A DNA stretch of 64,000 bases, taken from assembly GCF_042666615.1 (NCBI RefSeq), contig NZ_JBHTDD010000030.1, positions 12,777 to 76,776 of the forward strand, written 5' to 3'. Of this stretch, positions 32,865 through 39,864 are shown in pieces. Position numbers and translations under genes: made by a program. Within the stretch, counting starts at the first letter, position 1. Every line of letters begins with the position of its first letter. Under the pieces are notes generated by a model. It was not told where the DNA came from. It worked only from the letters and a program-made list of their open reading frames with translations, and searched no databases. Source of the DNA: KBS50 sp042666615. Its GTDB lineage: Bacteria; Actinomycetota; Actinomycetes; Mycobacteriales; Micromonosporaceae.

Positions 32865-34736
32865 GTGCAACAGGTACGGATCGGCGACCGGTACCGGCTG
32901 CTGCAGTTGGTCGGTAGCGGCGGCATGGGCCGGGTCTGGCTCGCCCGCGACGAGATGCTGCGCCGCGAGGTGGCGGTCAAGGAGGTCGTGCCCCCGGCCT
33001 GGCTGGCCGAGGAGGACCGGGAGACGCTGCGCGACCGCACCATGCGGGAGGCGCGGCACACCGCCCGGCTCAACAATCCCAACGTGGTCCGGGTGTACGA
33101 CGTCGTGAACGAGGGCGACAACCCGTGGATCGTGATGGAGTACGTGCCGTCCCGGTCGCTGCACGAGGTGGTGACCACCGACGGCCCGCTCACCGTCGAG
33201 CGGGCCGCCGAGATCGGCCTGGCGGTGCTGGCCGCGCTGCGCGCCGCGCACGCGGCCGGCGTCCTGCATCGTGACGTGAAGCCGCACAACGTGCTGGTCG
33301 CCGACGACGGCCGGGTGGTGCTCACCGACTTCGGGCTGGCCCGCGCCGAGGACGACGGTCGGATGACCCGGCCGGGCATGGTGATGGGCTCGCCGCAGTA
33401 CGTCGCCCCGGAGCGGGCGGCCGAGGGTGTGTCGACGGTCGAGGCGGACCTGTGGTCGCTGGGCGCGACCCTCTACGCGGCGGTCGAGGGCCGGTCCCCG
33501 TACGCCCGCCGAACGTCGATGGCCACCCTCACCGCACTCGCCACCGTGCCGCCCGACCCGGCCCCGCACGCGGGCGCGCTCCGGCCGGTACTCGATGGCC
33601 TGCTCCGCCGCGATCCCCGCAAGCGACTGGGGTACGACGAGGTGGAACGGCTGCTGCGCAAGGTGGCGGGCGGCCCCGCCCGGCCGGCACGCCGCCCGGC
33701 TGCCGCGGCGCCCCGGGAGGCCGCGTCCCGGGAGGCGGTCGGGGCAGCGGGCCGGACCGGCGGCCCGGACACCGCGGCCGGCGGTGACCGGACGAGCGAC
33801 AGGTCCGTGCGGGCCGGCGCACCGGCCGGCGGCGACCGGACGAGGGACGGCGCCCGGCGGGCCGGCGCACCAGCCTCCGCCAGCGGCGCGTCCGGCGCCG
33901 AGGCGTCGACGGCCGCGGGATCGTCCGCACGGCTCTCCACCGAAGCGACGGTCCCCGGCACCGGTGGGACGGACCCGACCGGGCAGCGACGGACCGGCAG
34001 CCCCGGACCGTCCCCGCCGACCGCGCCCGACTCCCGCTGGCGGCGCTGGACGCTACTCGCGGCGCTGCTGACGGTCGTCACCACCGGGGCGGTCGTGGCC
34101 TGGCAACTCGTCGACCGGGACGGTGCGGGAACACCTGGCCCCGGCAGCACCGGCACGCCGACGCTCAACCCCGGTGGCTCGGCCTCGCCCGGCGGCACGG
34201 GCATCCCGGCCGCGATGGCGGCGTTCCGGTGCGGCACGCCACCCGCCGACGCCGCCAGGGTCACCCCCGCTCCCCGACCCAGCGACGAGCCCTACGCGTT
34301 GACCGACGGCTGGACCTGGTACGTGGACGCCACGGCGTTCCGGATCGCCGCTCCGGTCGGTTGGCTGACCTATATGGACGGGCCGGTGCGCTGCTTCAAG
34401 GAGCCGGAGGGTTCGCGGGTGCTCAGCGTCGACCCGTCCACTCCGCCGACCGACCGGCCCGCCGACTACCTCGCCGCCGAGGAGCGCCGGCTGACCGGCG
34501 GCGGTCTGCTGCCCGGGTACGAGAAGGTGGTGATCCAGGCGGTGGACTCCTACCAGGGAGCCGAGTGGGAGTGCCGGTGGACCAACGCCAAGGGGATGCC
34601 GGTGCACGCGTACCGGATGCTGGCCAACGCGGCCGGACGGGCGTACACGATCGCCTGGCAGACCGGCGAGTTCGACTGGTCGGTGAACAAGACCAATCTG
34701 TTGATGGTGCGGCAGAGCTTCCGGCCCGCTCCCTGA
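32865..34736 (+). CDS. Transmembrane Ser/Thr protein kinase with extracytoplasmic domain
   Basis: A 623-residue PknB-type kinase. The kinase domain (about 8-270) has VGSGGMGRVWLA, the ATP lysine in VAVKEV (Lys39), the catalytic loop HRDVKPHN (Asp137), DFGLA and PQYVAPERAAEG. An Ala/Gly/Pro/Thr-rich linker of about 110 residues follows; then a single transmembrane helix (WTLLAALLTVVTTGAVVAWQLV) and an extracytoplasmic domain of about 200 residues (WYVDATAFRIAAPVGWLTYM...YQGAEWECRWTNAKGMPVHAYRML), resembling the sensor part of actinobacterial kinases near cell-wall genes. GTG at 32865 follows GGAGG by six bases. It is convergent with the TPR-like gene. Targets unknown. Confidence 0.92.
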   Translation: MQQVRIGDRYRLLQLVGSGGMGRVWLARDEMLRREVAVKEVVPPAWLAEEDRETLRDRTMREARHTARLNNPNVVRVYDVVNEGDNPWIVMEYVPSRSLHEVVTTDGPLTVERAAEIGLAVLAALRAAHAAGVLHRDVKPHNVLVADDGRVVLTDFGLARAEDDGRMTRPGMVMGSPQYVAPERAAEGVSTVEADLWSLGATLYAAVEGRSPYARRTSMATLTALATVPPDPAPHAGALRPVLDGLLRRDPRKRLGYDEVERLLRKVAGGPARPARRPAAAAPREAASREAVGAAGRTGGPDTAAGGDRTSDRSVRAGAPAGGDRTRDGARRAGAPASASGASGAEASTAAGSSARLSTEATVPGTGGTDPTGQRRTGSPGPSPPTAPDSRWRRWTLLAALLTVVTTGAVVAWQLVDRDGAGTPGPGSTGTPTLNPGGSASPGGTGIPAAMAAFRCGTPPADAARVTPAPRPSDEPYALTDGWTWYVDATAFRIAAPVGWLTYMDGPVRCFKEPEGSRVLSVDPSTPPTDRPADYLAAEERRLTGGGLLPGYEKVVIQAVDSYQGAEWECRWTNAKGMPVHAYRMLANAAGRAYTIAWQTGEFDWSVNKTNLLMVRQSFRPAP

Positions 34737-34758
34737 GCGACCGGTCCTCGCCCCCGGG

Positions 34759-35211
34759 TCAGCGAAGTCGGTCGGCCACCTGCTCCAGGCCGTCCCGGAT
34801 CAGCGTGCCGTAGGCGTCGTCGCCGAGCGCGCCGATCGTTGCCCGCGCCTGCTGGAGATGGTCCCGGGCCCGATCGATGTCGCCCAACTTGCGGTAGCAC
34901 TCGCTCAGGTTGAGGTGCAACGAGGGGTACAGGCCGGCCACCGAGAGCGGCACCCCGGCCTGGGCGACCCGCTCGTCGGTGATCAGGTCGGCGGCGGCCA
35001 GCGCGCGCTGGTCCCACAGCAGTTCCTGACGCGGGTCGTCCTGCACGTCGGCCATCGCGTGCGCCAGCGTGCACCGCTGGAGGGGATCCCCCTGGTCACC
35101 GCCGATCTCCGCCCAGATCTGGGCGAACTGGAGCCGGGCGGTTTCCCGCTCGCCCCGGTGGCTGAGCTGAACGGCCTCGCCGATCCGAAGCAGGGTGGGG
35201 TCCGTGATCAT
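34759..35211 (-). CDS. TPR-like helical protein
   Basis: A 150-residue soluble protein made of helical pairs resembling tetratricopeptide repeats (RIGEAVQLSHRGERETARLQFAQIW, HLNLSECYRKLGDIDRARDHLQQA). It probably mediates protein contacts. Small proteins of this type in actinobacteria are often annotated as hypothetical. ATG at 35211. It is divergent from the GH6 cellulase gene, whose operator lies 110 bases from this start, so the cellulose regulator might affect it too. Confidence 0.7.
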   Translation of the reverse strand: MITDPTLLRIGEAVQLSHRGERETARLQFAQIWAEIGGDQGDPLQRCTLAHAMADVQDDPRQELLWDQRALAAADLITDERVAQAGVPLSVAGLYPSLHLNLSECYRKLGDIDRARDHLQQARATIGALGDDAYGTLIRDGLEQVADRLR

Positions 35212-35321
35212 CAGCCGTTCCTTTCCAGCGTCCTACCCCGACCGTGGCAGGAATCCACGATCGCACAGGCCTCGATCACCGCAGCGGGCCGGCGCCGCCA
35301 ATCAGCATCGAAGCGTTGCCA

Positions 35322-35335
35322 TGGAAGCGCTCCCA
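35322..35335. promoter_or_regulatory. CebR-like operator upstream of GH6 cellulase
   Basis: TGGAAGCGCTCCCA matches the 14-bp palindrome TGGGAGCGCTCCCA known for CebR, the LacI-family cellobiose repressor of actinobacteria, with one change. It lies 255 bases before the cellulase start. The same sequence recurs twice before the GH48 gene. Confidence 0.85.
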
Positions 35336-35590
35336 TGCGAGAATCGCTGCACGCGGGTCTTGGAGCCATCCCGCGGGCAGGCGACATGTCGAGGGCAGCC
35401 GGTTCTTACCGGTTCGACATCCCGCCGCCGGGCGAGTCAGCGCCGGCAGTGAACCGCACCAGCCCGTCCGGGTCGGGCGCCTCCGCACACCCCCGTCATC
35501 CCGAGGCAGCGACGGCCATCCGCGCCGGGCGCCGCCGGGTCCCCCGCCGGGTCGCTACCGGATCCGGTCTTCGCCAAGGAGATCTGTCGC

Positions 35591-37354
35591 ATGAACCTGA
35601 CAAGACTGTCCGGCCGACGCCGGGTTCTCGCGCTCGCCGGCGCGAGTGCCCTGGTCGCGGGCGGACTGGTGACCCTACCGGGCACCGCGGCCCAGGCCGC
35701 GGTCCAGTGCGACGTGGCTTACACCACGAGCGACTGGCCGGGCGGGTTCACCGCCAACATCACCATCAAGAACCTCGGCGACCCGGTCAACGGGTGGACC
35801 CTCGGCTGGACCTTCCCCAACAGCAGCCAGCGGGTGCAGCAGGGCTGGTCGGCGACGTACACCCAGTCCGGCAGCCAGGTCACGGCCAGAGACGCCGGCT
35901 ACAACGGCAACCTCGCCACCGGCGCCTCGACCAGCATCGGCTTCAACGGAGCGTGGAGCGGCAGCAACCCGAAGCCGACCTCGTTCACGCTTAACGGCGT
36001 CACCTGCAACGGCGGCGGCGGCCCCACCGATCCGCCGACCGACCCGCCCACCGATCCGCCGACCGACCCACCGACCGACCCACCGCCCGGACCCGGCCGG
36101 GTGAACAACCCGTACCTCGGTGCCCAGGGCTACGTGAACCCCGAGTGGAAGGCCAAGGCCGAGTCCGTGGCCGGCGGCAACCGGGTGTCGAACAACCCGA
36201 CCGCCGTGTGGATCGACCGGATCGCCGCCATCAACGGCACCCCGGACAGCAGCTCCAACGGCGCGATGGGCGTGCGTGACCACCTGGACGAGGCACTGGA
36301 CCAGGGCGCGGACTACGTCCAGTTCGTCATCTACAACCTGCCCGGCCGGGACTGCTCGGCGCTGGCTTCCAACGGTGAGTTGAAGCCGGACGAGCTGCCC
36401 CGGTACAAGTCCGAGTACATCGACCCGATCGCGGCCATCCAGGGTGACGCGAAGTACCGTGACCTGCGCATCATCAACATCGTCGAGATCGACTCGCTGC
36501 CCAACCTGGTGACCAACACCTCCGGCCAGCCGGGCGGCACCGCGATGTGCGACACGGTCAAGGCCAACGGCGCCTACGTCAACGGCGTCGGCTACGCCCT
36601 GGCGAAACTGGGCGCGATCCCGAACGTGTACAACTACGTCGACGCCGCGCACCACGGCTGGATCGGCTGGGACAGCAACTTCAACCCGACTGCCGACATC
36701 CTCAAGACGGCCGCCACCGCCTCCGGCAGCACCGTGAACAACGTGCACGGCTTCATCGTCAACACGGCCAACTACTCCGCGCTGCGGGAGCCATACGTCA
36801 AGATCACCGACTCGGTGCAGGGCACCACCGTCCGGCAGTCGGACTGGATTGACTGGAACCAGTACGTCGACGAACTGACCTTCGCCCAGGCGTTCCGGAC
36901 CCGGCTCGCCTCGATCGGCTTCGACCCCAACATCGGCATGCTCATCGACACCTCGCGCAACGGTTGGGGCGGCGCCGCCCGGCCCACCGGCCCGGGGCCG
37001 ATGACCAACGTGAACGACTACGTCAACGGTGGCCGGGTGGACCGGCGGTTCCACACCGGCAACTGGTGCAACCAGTCCGGAGCGGGCCTGGGTGAGCGGC
37101 CCACGGCCGCGCCGGAGCCGGGCATCGACGCGTACGTCTGGGTCAAGCCGCCGGGTGAGTCCGACGGCTCCAGCGAGCTCATCGACAACGACGAGGGCAA
37201 GGGCTTCGACCGGATGTGCGATCCGACGTACACCGGCAACGAGCGCAACGGCAACAACATGAGCGGCGCGCTGCCCAACGCACCGATCTCCGGTGCGTGG
37301 TTCGCCGCGCAGTTCCAGCAACTGATGCAGAACGCCTACCCGCCGCTGTCGTAG
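35591..37354 (+). CDS. Secreted CBM2-GH6 cellulase (cellobiohydrolase type)
   Basis: A 587-residue secreted enzyme. Signal peptide 1-36 (ending GTAAQA); CBM2 domain about 37-140 (VQCDVAYTTSDWPGGFTANI, NPKPTSFTLNGVTCNG); a PTDP-repeat linker 145-167; GH6 catalytic domain to the end. The first GH6 signature appears as FVIYNLPGRDCSALASNGEL; the second as IVEIDSLPNLV with Asp301 as probable general acid. The long insertions with YVNGGRVDRRFHTGNWCNQSGAG and WVKPPGESDG are like the loops of exo-acting Cel6 enzymes. It releases cellobiose from cellulose chain ends, in partnership with GH48. ATG at 35591 follows AAGGAG. Expression should be induced by cello-oligosaccharides through the box at 35322; a perfect terminator follows. 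Confidence 0.95.
   Translation: MNLTRLSGRRRVLALAGASALVAGGLVTLPGTAAQAAVQCDVAYTTSDWPGGFTANITIKNLGDPVNGWTLGWTFPNSSQRVQQGWSATYTQSGSQVTARDAGYNGNLATGASTSIGFNGAWSGSNPKPTSFTLNGVTCNGGGGPTDPPTDPPTDPPTDPPTDPPPGPGRVNNPYLGAQGYVNPEWKAKAESVAGGNRVSNNPTAVWIDRIAAINGTPDSSSNGAMGVRDHLDEALDQGADYVQFVIYNLPGRDCSALASNGELKPDELPRYKSEYIDPIAAIQGDAKYRDLRIINIVEIDSLPNLVTNTSGQPGGTAMCDTVKANGAYVNGVGYALAKLGAIPNVYNYVDAAHHGWIGWDSNFNPTADILKTAATASGSTVNNVHGFIVNTANYSALREPYVKITDSVQGTTVRQSDWIDWNQYVDELTFAQAFRTRLASIGFDPNIGMLIDTSRNGWGGAARPTGPGPMTNVNDYVNGGRVDRRFHTGNWCNQSGAGLGERPTAAPEPGIDAYVWVKPPGESDGSSELIDNDEGKGFDRMCDPTYTGNERNGNNMSGALPNAPISGAWFAAQFQQLMQNAYPPLS
36023..36082 (+). repeat. PTDP linker repeat in GH6 cellulase
   Basis: Five 12-base units each encode Pro-Thr-Asp-Pro and form the flexible linker between CBM2 and GH6. 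Codon variation between units is small, so unit number may vary between strains. Confidence 0.9.
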
Positions 37355-37446
37355 CAGCGCCCGACCAGGCCCACCGCCGCGATTGCGGCGGCTACCGGGC
37401 CGGCCCGCCGCCCCGGTAGTGAGGCACCGGGGCGGCAGGTTCCCCA

Positions 37447-37486
37447 GGGTCCCCGGTCCGACTTGACGCGGTCGGACCGGGGACCC
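37447..37486 (+). terminator. Perfect 16-bp stem terminator after GH6 gene
   Basis: GGGTCCCCGGTCCGAC (37447-37462) pairs with its exact complement at 37471-37486 around the eight-base loop TTGACGCG, 93 bases past the stop codon. Confidence 0.85.
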
Positions 37487-37559
37487 GTCCGCTGCCGGGC
37501 GGCGGCAGGCGCCGGCGGGCGGTCAGCCGACGTCTGTCCACGGTGCACCGGCGTGCGGT

Positions 37560-37986
37560 TCACCCGCTTCGGCGGGCGACCCTCAGCTCGGTCAGGTACC
37601 GCTTGACGACTCGGCTCCCGCAGCTACCGTCGATGAGCCCGGCGAAGGACTCCTGCAGTCCGCTCCGCTGCGCGTGCGAAAGCGCGATGCCCGGAATAGG
37701 TCAGCAGCAGATCCAGGTACTCCGCGGTCGAGTACGGCAGCTCCCACTCGTACCGGTGGAAGGTCGCCGGCCCGAATCGACCGGACGTGGTCAGCTCCCG
37801 ATCGTCCGTCGGGATGTCCTGCGCGGTTTCCAGCCGCAGGTCCGGTGGCGTCGCCGGATCGAAGCGCTCATAGAGCCGTTGAATCTCGACGAAGAACTCC
37901 TCGGTCCAACTGCCGCCGGCGATGTGATGGGTGCCCACGGTGGCCAGCAGGCCACTTCTCCCGGAATCTCGTATGGTCTTCGCCAC
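37560..37986 (-). pseudogene. Truncated, frameshifted SAM methyltransferase
   Basis: C-terminal half of a class I SAM-dependent methyltransferase. The frame from 37986 reads GLLATVGTHHIAGG, VEIQRLYERFDPATPPDLRL, FHRYEWELPYSTAEYLDLLLTYSGHRA, typical of the post-SAM half of type-11 enzymes. After GHRA (near 37678) one base is missing: the homologous end (SHAQRSGLQESFAGLIDG... VKRYLTELRVARRSG) continues in another frame to a stop at 37560. The SAM-binding N-terminal part is absent. It therefore cannot act and is a remnant between the GH6 terminator and the GNAT gene. Confidence 0.8.
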
Positions 37987-38048
37987 CGCTCACCGGGAGA
38001 GGGTAGAAGACCATCCCCCGTGCCGGCCTTCGAGTTCCCGCCGACCCG

Positions 38049-38528
38049 CTACGCGTCCACGTCGAGCCGCATCCACACCTGAGCCGGCCAACCGAAACGC
38101 CCGGCGGCCTCCCGACGGATCTCCCGGAATCCCCTGTCGCGATAGAACCGGGCCGCCCGGTGGTTGCCCTCGGCGTACTCGAGGAGCACCGCATCTCCCG
38201 ATGCGTCCCGGATGACCGCGGCCAGCAGGTCCGAGCCGATGCCCCGGCCCTGCGCCGTCGGCAGCACGTACAGCTTCCACAACACGCACGCGCCGTCCTT
38301 CTCGCCCGCCGTGGCGGTGCCGACCACCTGGCCGCCTTCCTCGGCGACGTACGTTCGGCCGGTCTGCATGGATCGAAGCACAGCGGCCGTCGACCACCAG
38401 ATGCTGAGGCCGTACGCCACATAGTCGTCACCGGCCAGCGGGCGGTAGGTGGCAGGCCATGCGGTGAGCCCAACCACCCGGATCGCGGAAGCGTCGTCGC
38501 GGCTGGCCCGCCGCACGGTGCGGGTCAC
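38049..38528 (-). CDS. GNAT N-acetyltransferase, last gene of RHH-VOC-GNAT operon
   Basis: A 159-residue acetyltransferase. Acetyl-CoA loop: LWKLYVLPTAQGRGIGSDLLAAVI (about residues 80-103, with Q-x-x-G-x-G); C-terminal EYAEGNHRAARFYRDRGF with the conserved Asn and the usual Y-x-x-x-GF. GTG at 38528 overlaps the stop of the VOC gene by four bases (GTGA), so translation is coupled. In TacT-type toxin-antitoxin pairs a GNAT follows an RHH antitoxin, but those toxins are directly paired and this one is separated by a VOC gene. A resistance or metabolic acetyltransferase is at least as likely. Confidence 0.85.
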   Translation of the reverse strand: MTRTVRRASRDDASAIRVVGLTAWPATYRPLAGDDYVAYGLSIWWSTAAVLRSMQTGRTYVAEEGGQVVGTATAGEKDGACVLWKLYVLPTAQGRGIGSDLLAAVIRDASGDAVLLEYAEGNHRAARFYRDRGFREIRREAAGRFGWPAQVWMRLDVDA

Positions 38529-38884
38529 GCGTACAACTCCTGGTCGTGCTCGTTGATCTGTATTTCCATCGCATCCGGTCCGGTGACCCGCAGCGACCGG
38601 CCGAAGCCCTCGTCGATGATGTGCGCGTCGGCGTAGCCATGGGCGACGAGGCGGTCCCAGATCGGTTCGAGGGGCCCGTCGGTCACGAAGCCGAGAGCAC
38701 AGCTTCCCGGTCGCGCCGGCGAGTCGGTGGCTGTCGCGGTGTGCAGTCCTACCAGTCCACCGGAACCCACCAGTTCGGCCCATCCGCCGGCCCGGCCCCG
38801 CACGTCCAGGTCAAGGTCGAGGAGGCGGAAGAAGTCGGCCGCCGTGTCGACGTCCGTGACGAACACGAGGGGCATCACTCTCAT
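38525..38884 (-). CDS. VOC (glyoxalase/bleomycin-resistance fold) protein
   Basis: A 119-residue protein with one set of two beta-alpha-beta-beta-beta modules: MRVMPLVFVTDVDTAADFFRLLDLDL...WAELVGSGGLVGLHTA and LGFVTDGPLEPIWDRLVAHG...SLRVTGPDAMEIQINEHD. The metal ligands of glyoxalases (His/Glu) are partly replaced: the first strand has no His, while Glu is present in MEIQINE. So it may bind a small ligand without a metal. Its ATG overlaps the stop of the RHH gene by four bases and its stop overlaps the GNAT start by four. Confidence 0.8.
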   Translation of the reverse strand: MRVMPLVFVTDVDTAADFFRLLDLDLDVRGRAGGWAELVGSGGLVGLHTATATDSPARPGSCALGFVTDGPLEPIWDRLVAHGYADAHIIDEGFGRSLRVTGPDAMEIQINEHDQELYA

Positions 38885-39048
38885 CGCTGGTCCCCCCGAG
38901 TCGTTCCGGCCCGGTCCACGTACTCCGTGAGCGCCCGCTCCACCAGGGCGGACAGTGACAGTCCCTGGTCGATGGACAGGTACTTCACACGGCGCACGAG
39001 TTCCGGATCGAGGTAGACGTTAAATTGCCGCTTCGCCCTATCAACCAT
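38881..39048 (-). CDS. Ribbon-helix-helix (CopG-type) DNA-binding protein
   Basis: A 55-residue protein: MVDRAKRQFNVYLDPELVRR then VKYLSIDQGLSLSALVERAL and a charged tail. The strand RQFNVYLD followed by two helices is a complete ribbon-helix-helix, the fold of CopG/Arc regulators and of many antitoxins. It is the first gene of the operon, with ATGA overlap to the VOC gene. The ATG at 39048 lies two bases from a triple 8-bp repeat (39051-39074), which is the probable binding site of this protein itself. There is no room for a ribosome site, so the mRNA is probably leaderless. Confidence 0.85.
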   Translation of the reverse strand: MVDRAKRQFNVYLDPELVRRVKYLSIDQGLSLSALVERALTEYVDRAGTTRGDQR

Positions 39049-39050
39049 AG

Positions 39051-39074
39051 CTAGAATACTAGCATACTAGCTAT
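39051..39074 (-). promoter_or_regulatory. Triple 8-bp repeat operator/promoter of RHH operon
   Basis: CTAGAATA, CTAGCATA and CTAGCTAT stand head to tail directly before the RHH start codon. RHH proteins bind such spaced short repeats as cooperative dimers. Read on the minus strand, TAGTAT near 39060-39070 could be the -10 hexamer of a leaderless promoter, so binding would repress the operon. Confidence 0.75.
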
Positions 39075-39250
39075 TGCCAACCGGGCAGCGCCTACAATGG
39101 GGCGGGCGTGGGCAGCGCGAACTGGGCACCAGAGGATGAGAGCCGCCGGCCGAGCTGATGCGGCAGACCGGTCCACGGGCAGCCGCCGACCGGACGGCGT
39201 GCGCCTGTCCTGTCGGCCGGTGCTTTCCTGGACGTGGGGGTTTAGGGTGT

Positions 39251-39279
39251 GGGGACGGGGGAGGGCAACCCCCGTCCCC
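39251..39279. terminator. Perfect 11-bp hairpin in the GH48 upstream region
   Basis: GGGGACGGGGG (39251-39261) and CCCCCGTCCCC (39269-39279) pair exactly around the loop AGGGCAA. It may end transcripts entering from either side or insulate the divergent promoters. Confidence 0.5.
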
Positions 39280-39490
39280 AGCGGTTGCGATGCACACGCA
39301 CGAGTGATTTGGGCGTCCCGTGCGTGGCGAGCGGGAGCCGGCCACGCGAGTGGCTCTGGTTCCACCTCCCTTCGTGCCGATGGGTGTCGGCTGACGGCGG
39401 CGTCCGGGCTGGCCCGCCGTCGGCCCTTCGTGGACATTGCGCCGGCTCCGTTGGGGGACGGATCCGGTTGTCACGCCTTACCTGCGTCGA

Positions 39491-39504
39491 TGGAAGCGCT
39501 CCCA
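39491..39504. promoter_or_regulatory. CebR-like operator 1 of GH48 cellulase
   Basis: TGGAAGCGCTCCCA, identical to the site at 35322 before the GH6 gene and flanked by a further symmetric A/T pair. Confidence 0.85.
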
Positions 39505-39602
39505 TGGACGATGCAGCGACTGTAACGCCCGTCACGCGTTTGTGAAAGCCCCTCAACGAGATCGAAACATGTACGTGTCTAATTGGCCCGTCGGCCTGTA
39601 CG

Positions 39603-39616
39603 TGGGAGCGCTTCCA
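39603..39616. promoter_or_regulatory. CebR-like operator 2 of GH48 cellulase
   Basis: TGGGAGCGCTTCCA, which is the exact reverse complement of operator 1. The two sites lie 112 bases apart and probably bracket the promoter, allowing DNA looping by a tetrameric or paired LacI-family repressor. Confidence 0.85.
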
Positions 39617-39864
39617 TGCCAGACTGTCGATAGCCAGCTCACGCGAGCGCGGGACGCCGAGGGCAACCGGATCCGCTCCGGGACGGCGCCCGACCCGAAG
39701 GATCGGTTCGCCGCCCCCGTGGCGCGCACCCCCCACCCTTCCCCTTCCCCCGGCCACCGCGCCGGGACCCCTTTCCGGGCGCCTCCGTTGCCTAGCCACA
39801 CACGCGGAGAGGCGCCTCCGCCGGGGCCCCAAACCCCGGCCCGGCCCGAGGAGACACCGCGCAC

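Larger units (their letters stand above)
39075..39864. other. Long regulatory region upstream of GH48 gene
   Basis: A 790-base gene-free stretch between the divergent RHH operon and the GH48 gene. It holds a hairpin at 39251-39279 and two CebR-like boxes at 39491 and 39603. After the second box 248 bases remain to the start codon, with no coding frame, so the transcript probably has a long leader. No tRNA or other RNA gene could be folded from it by eye. Confidence 0.6.

Noticed and set aside
36023..36082. Possible CRISPR-like array
   Set aside because: The repeat is an in-frame 12-base coding repeat for a Pro-Thr-Asp-Pro linker, without spacers.
38049..39048. Firm toxin-antitoxin call for the RHH-VOC-GNAT operon
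   Set aside because: The VOC gene between RHH and GNAT and the lack of TacT-specific sequence marks leave this open, so it is listed only as a finding.
39075..39490. Possible tRNA or small RNA gene upstream of GH48
   Set aside because: No cloverleaf with a T-arm could be folded by eye; only a simple hairpin is seen.
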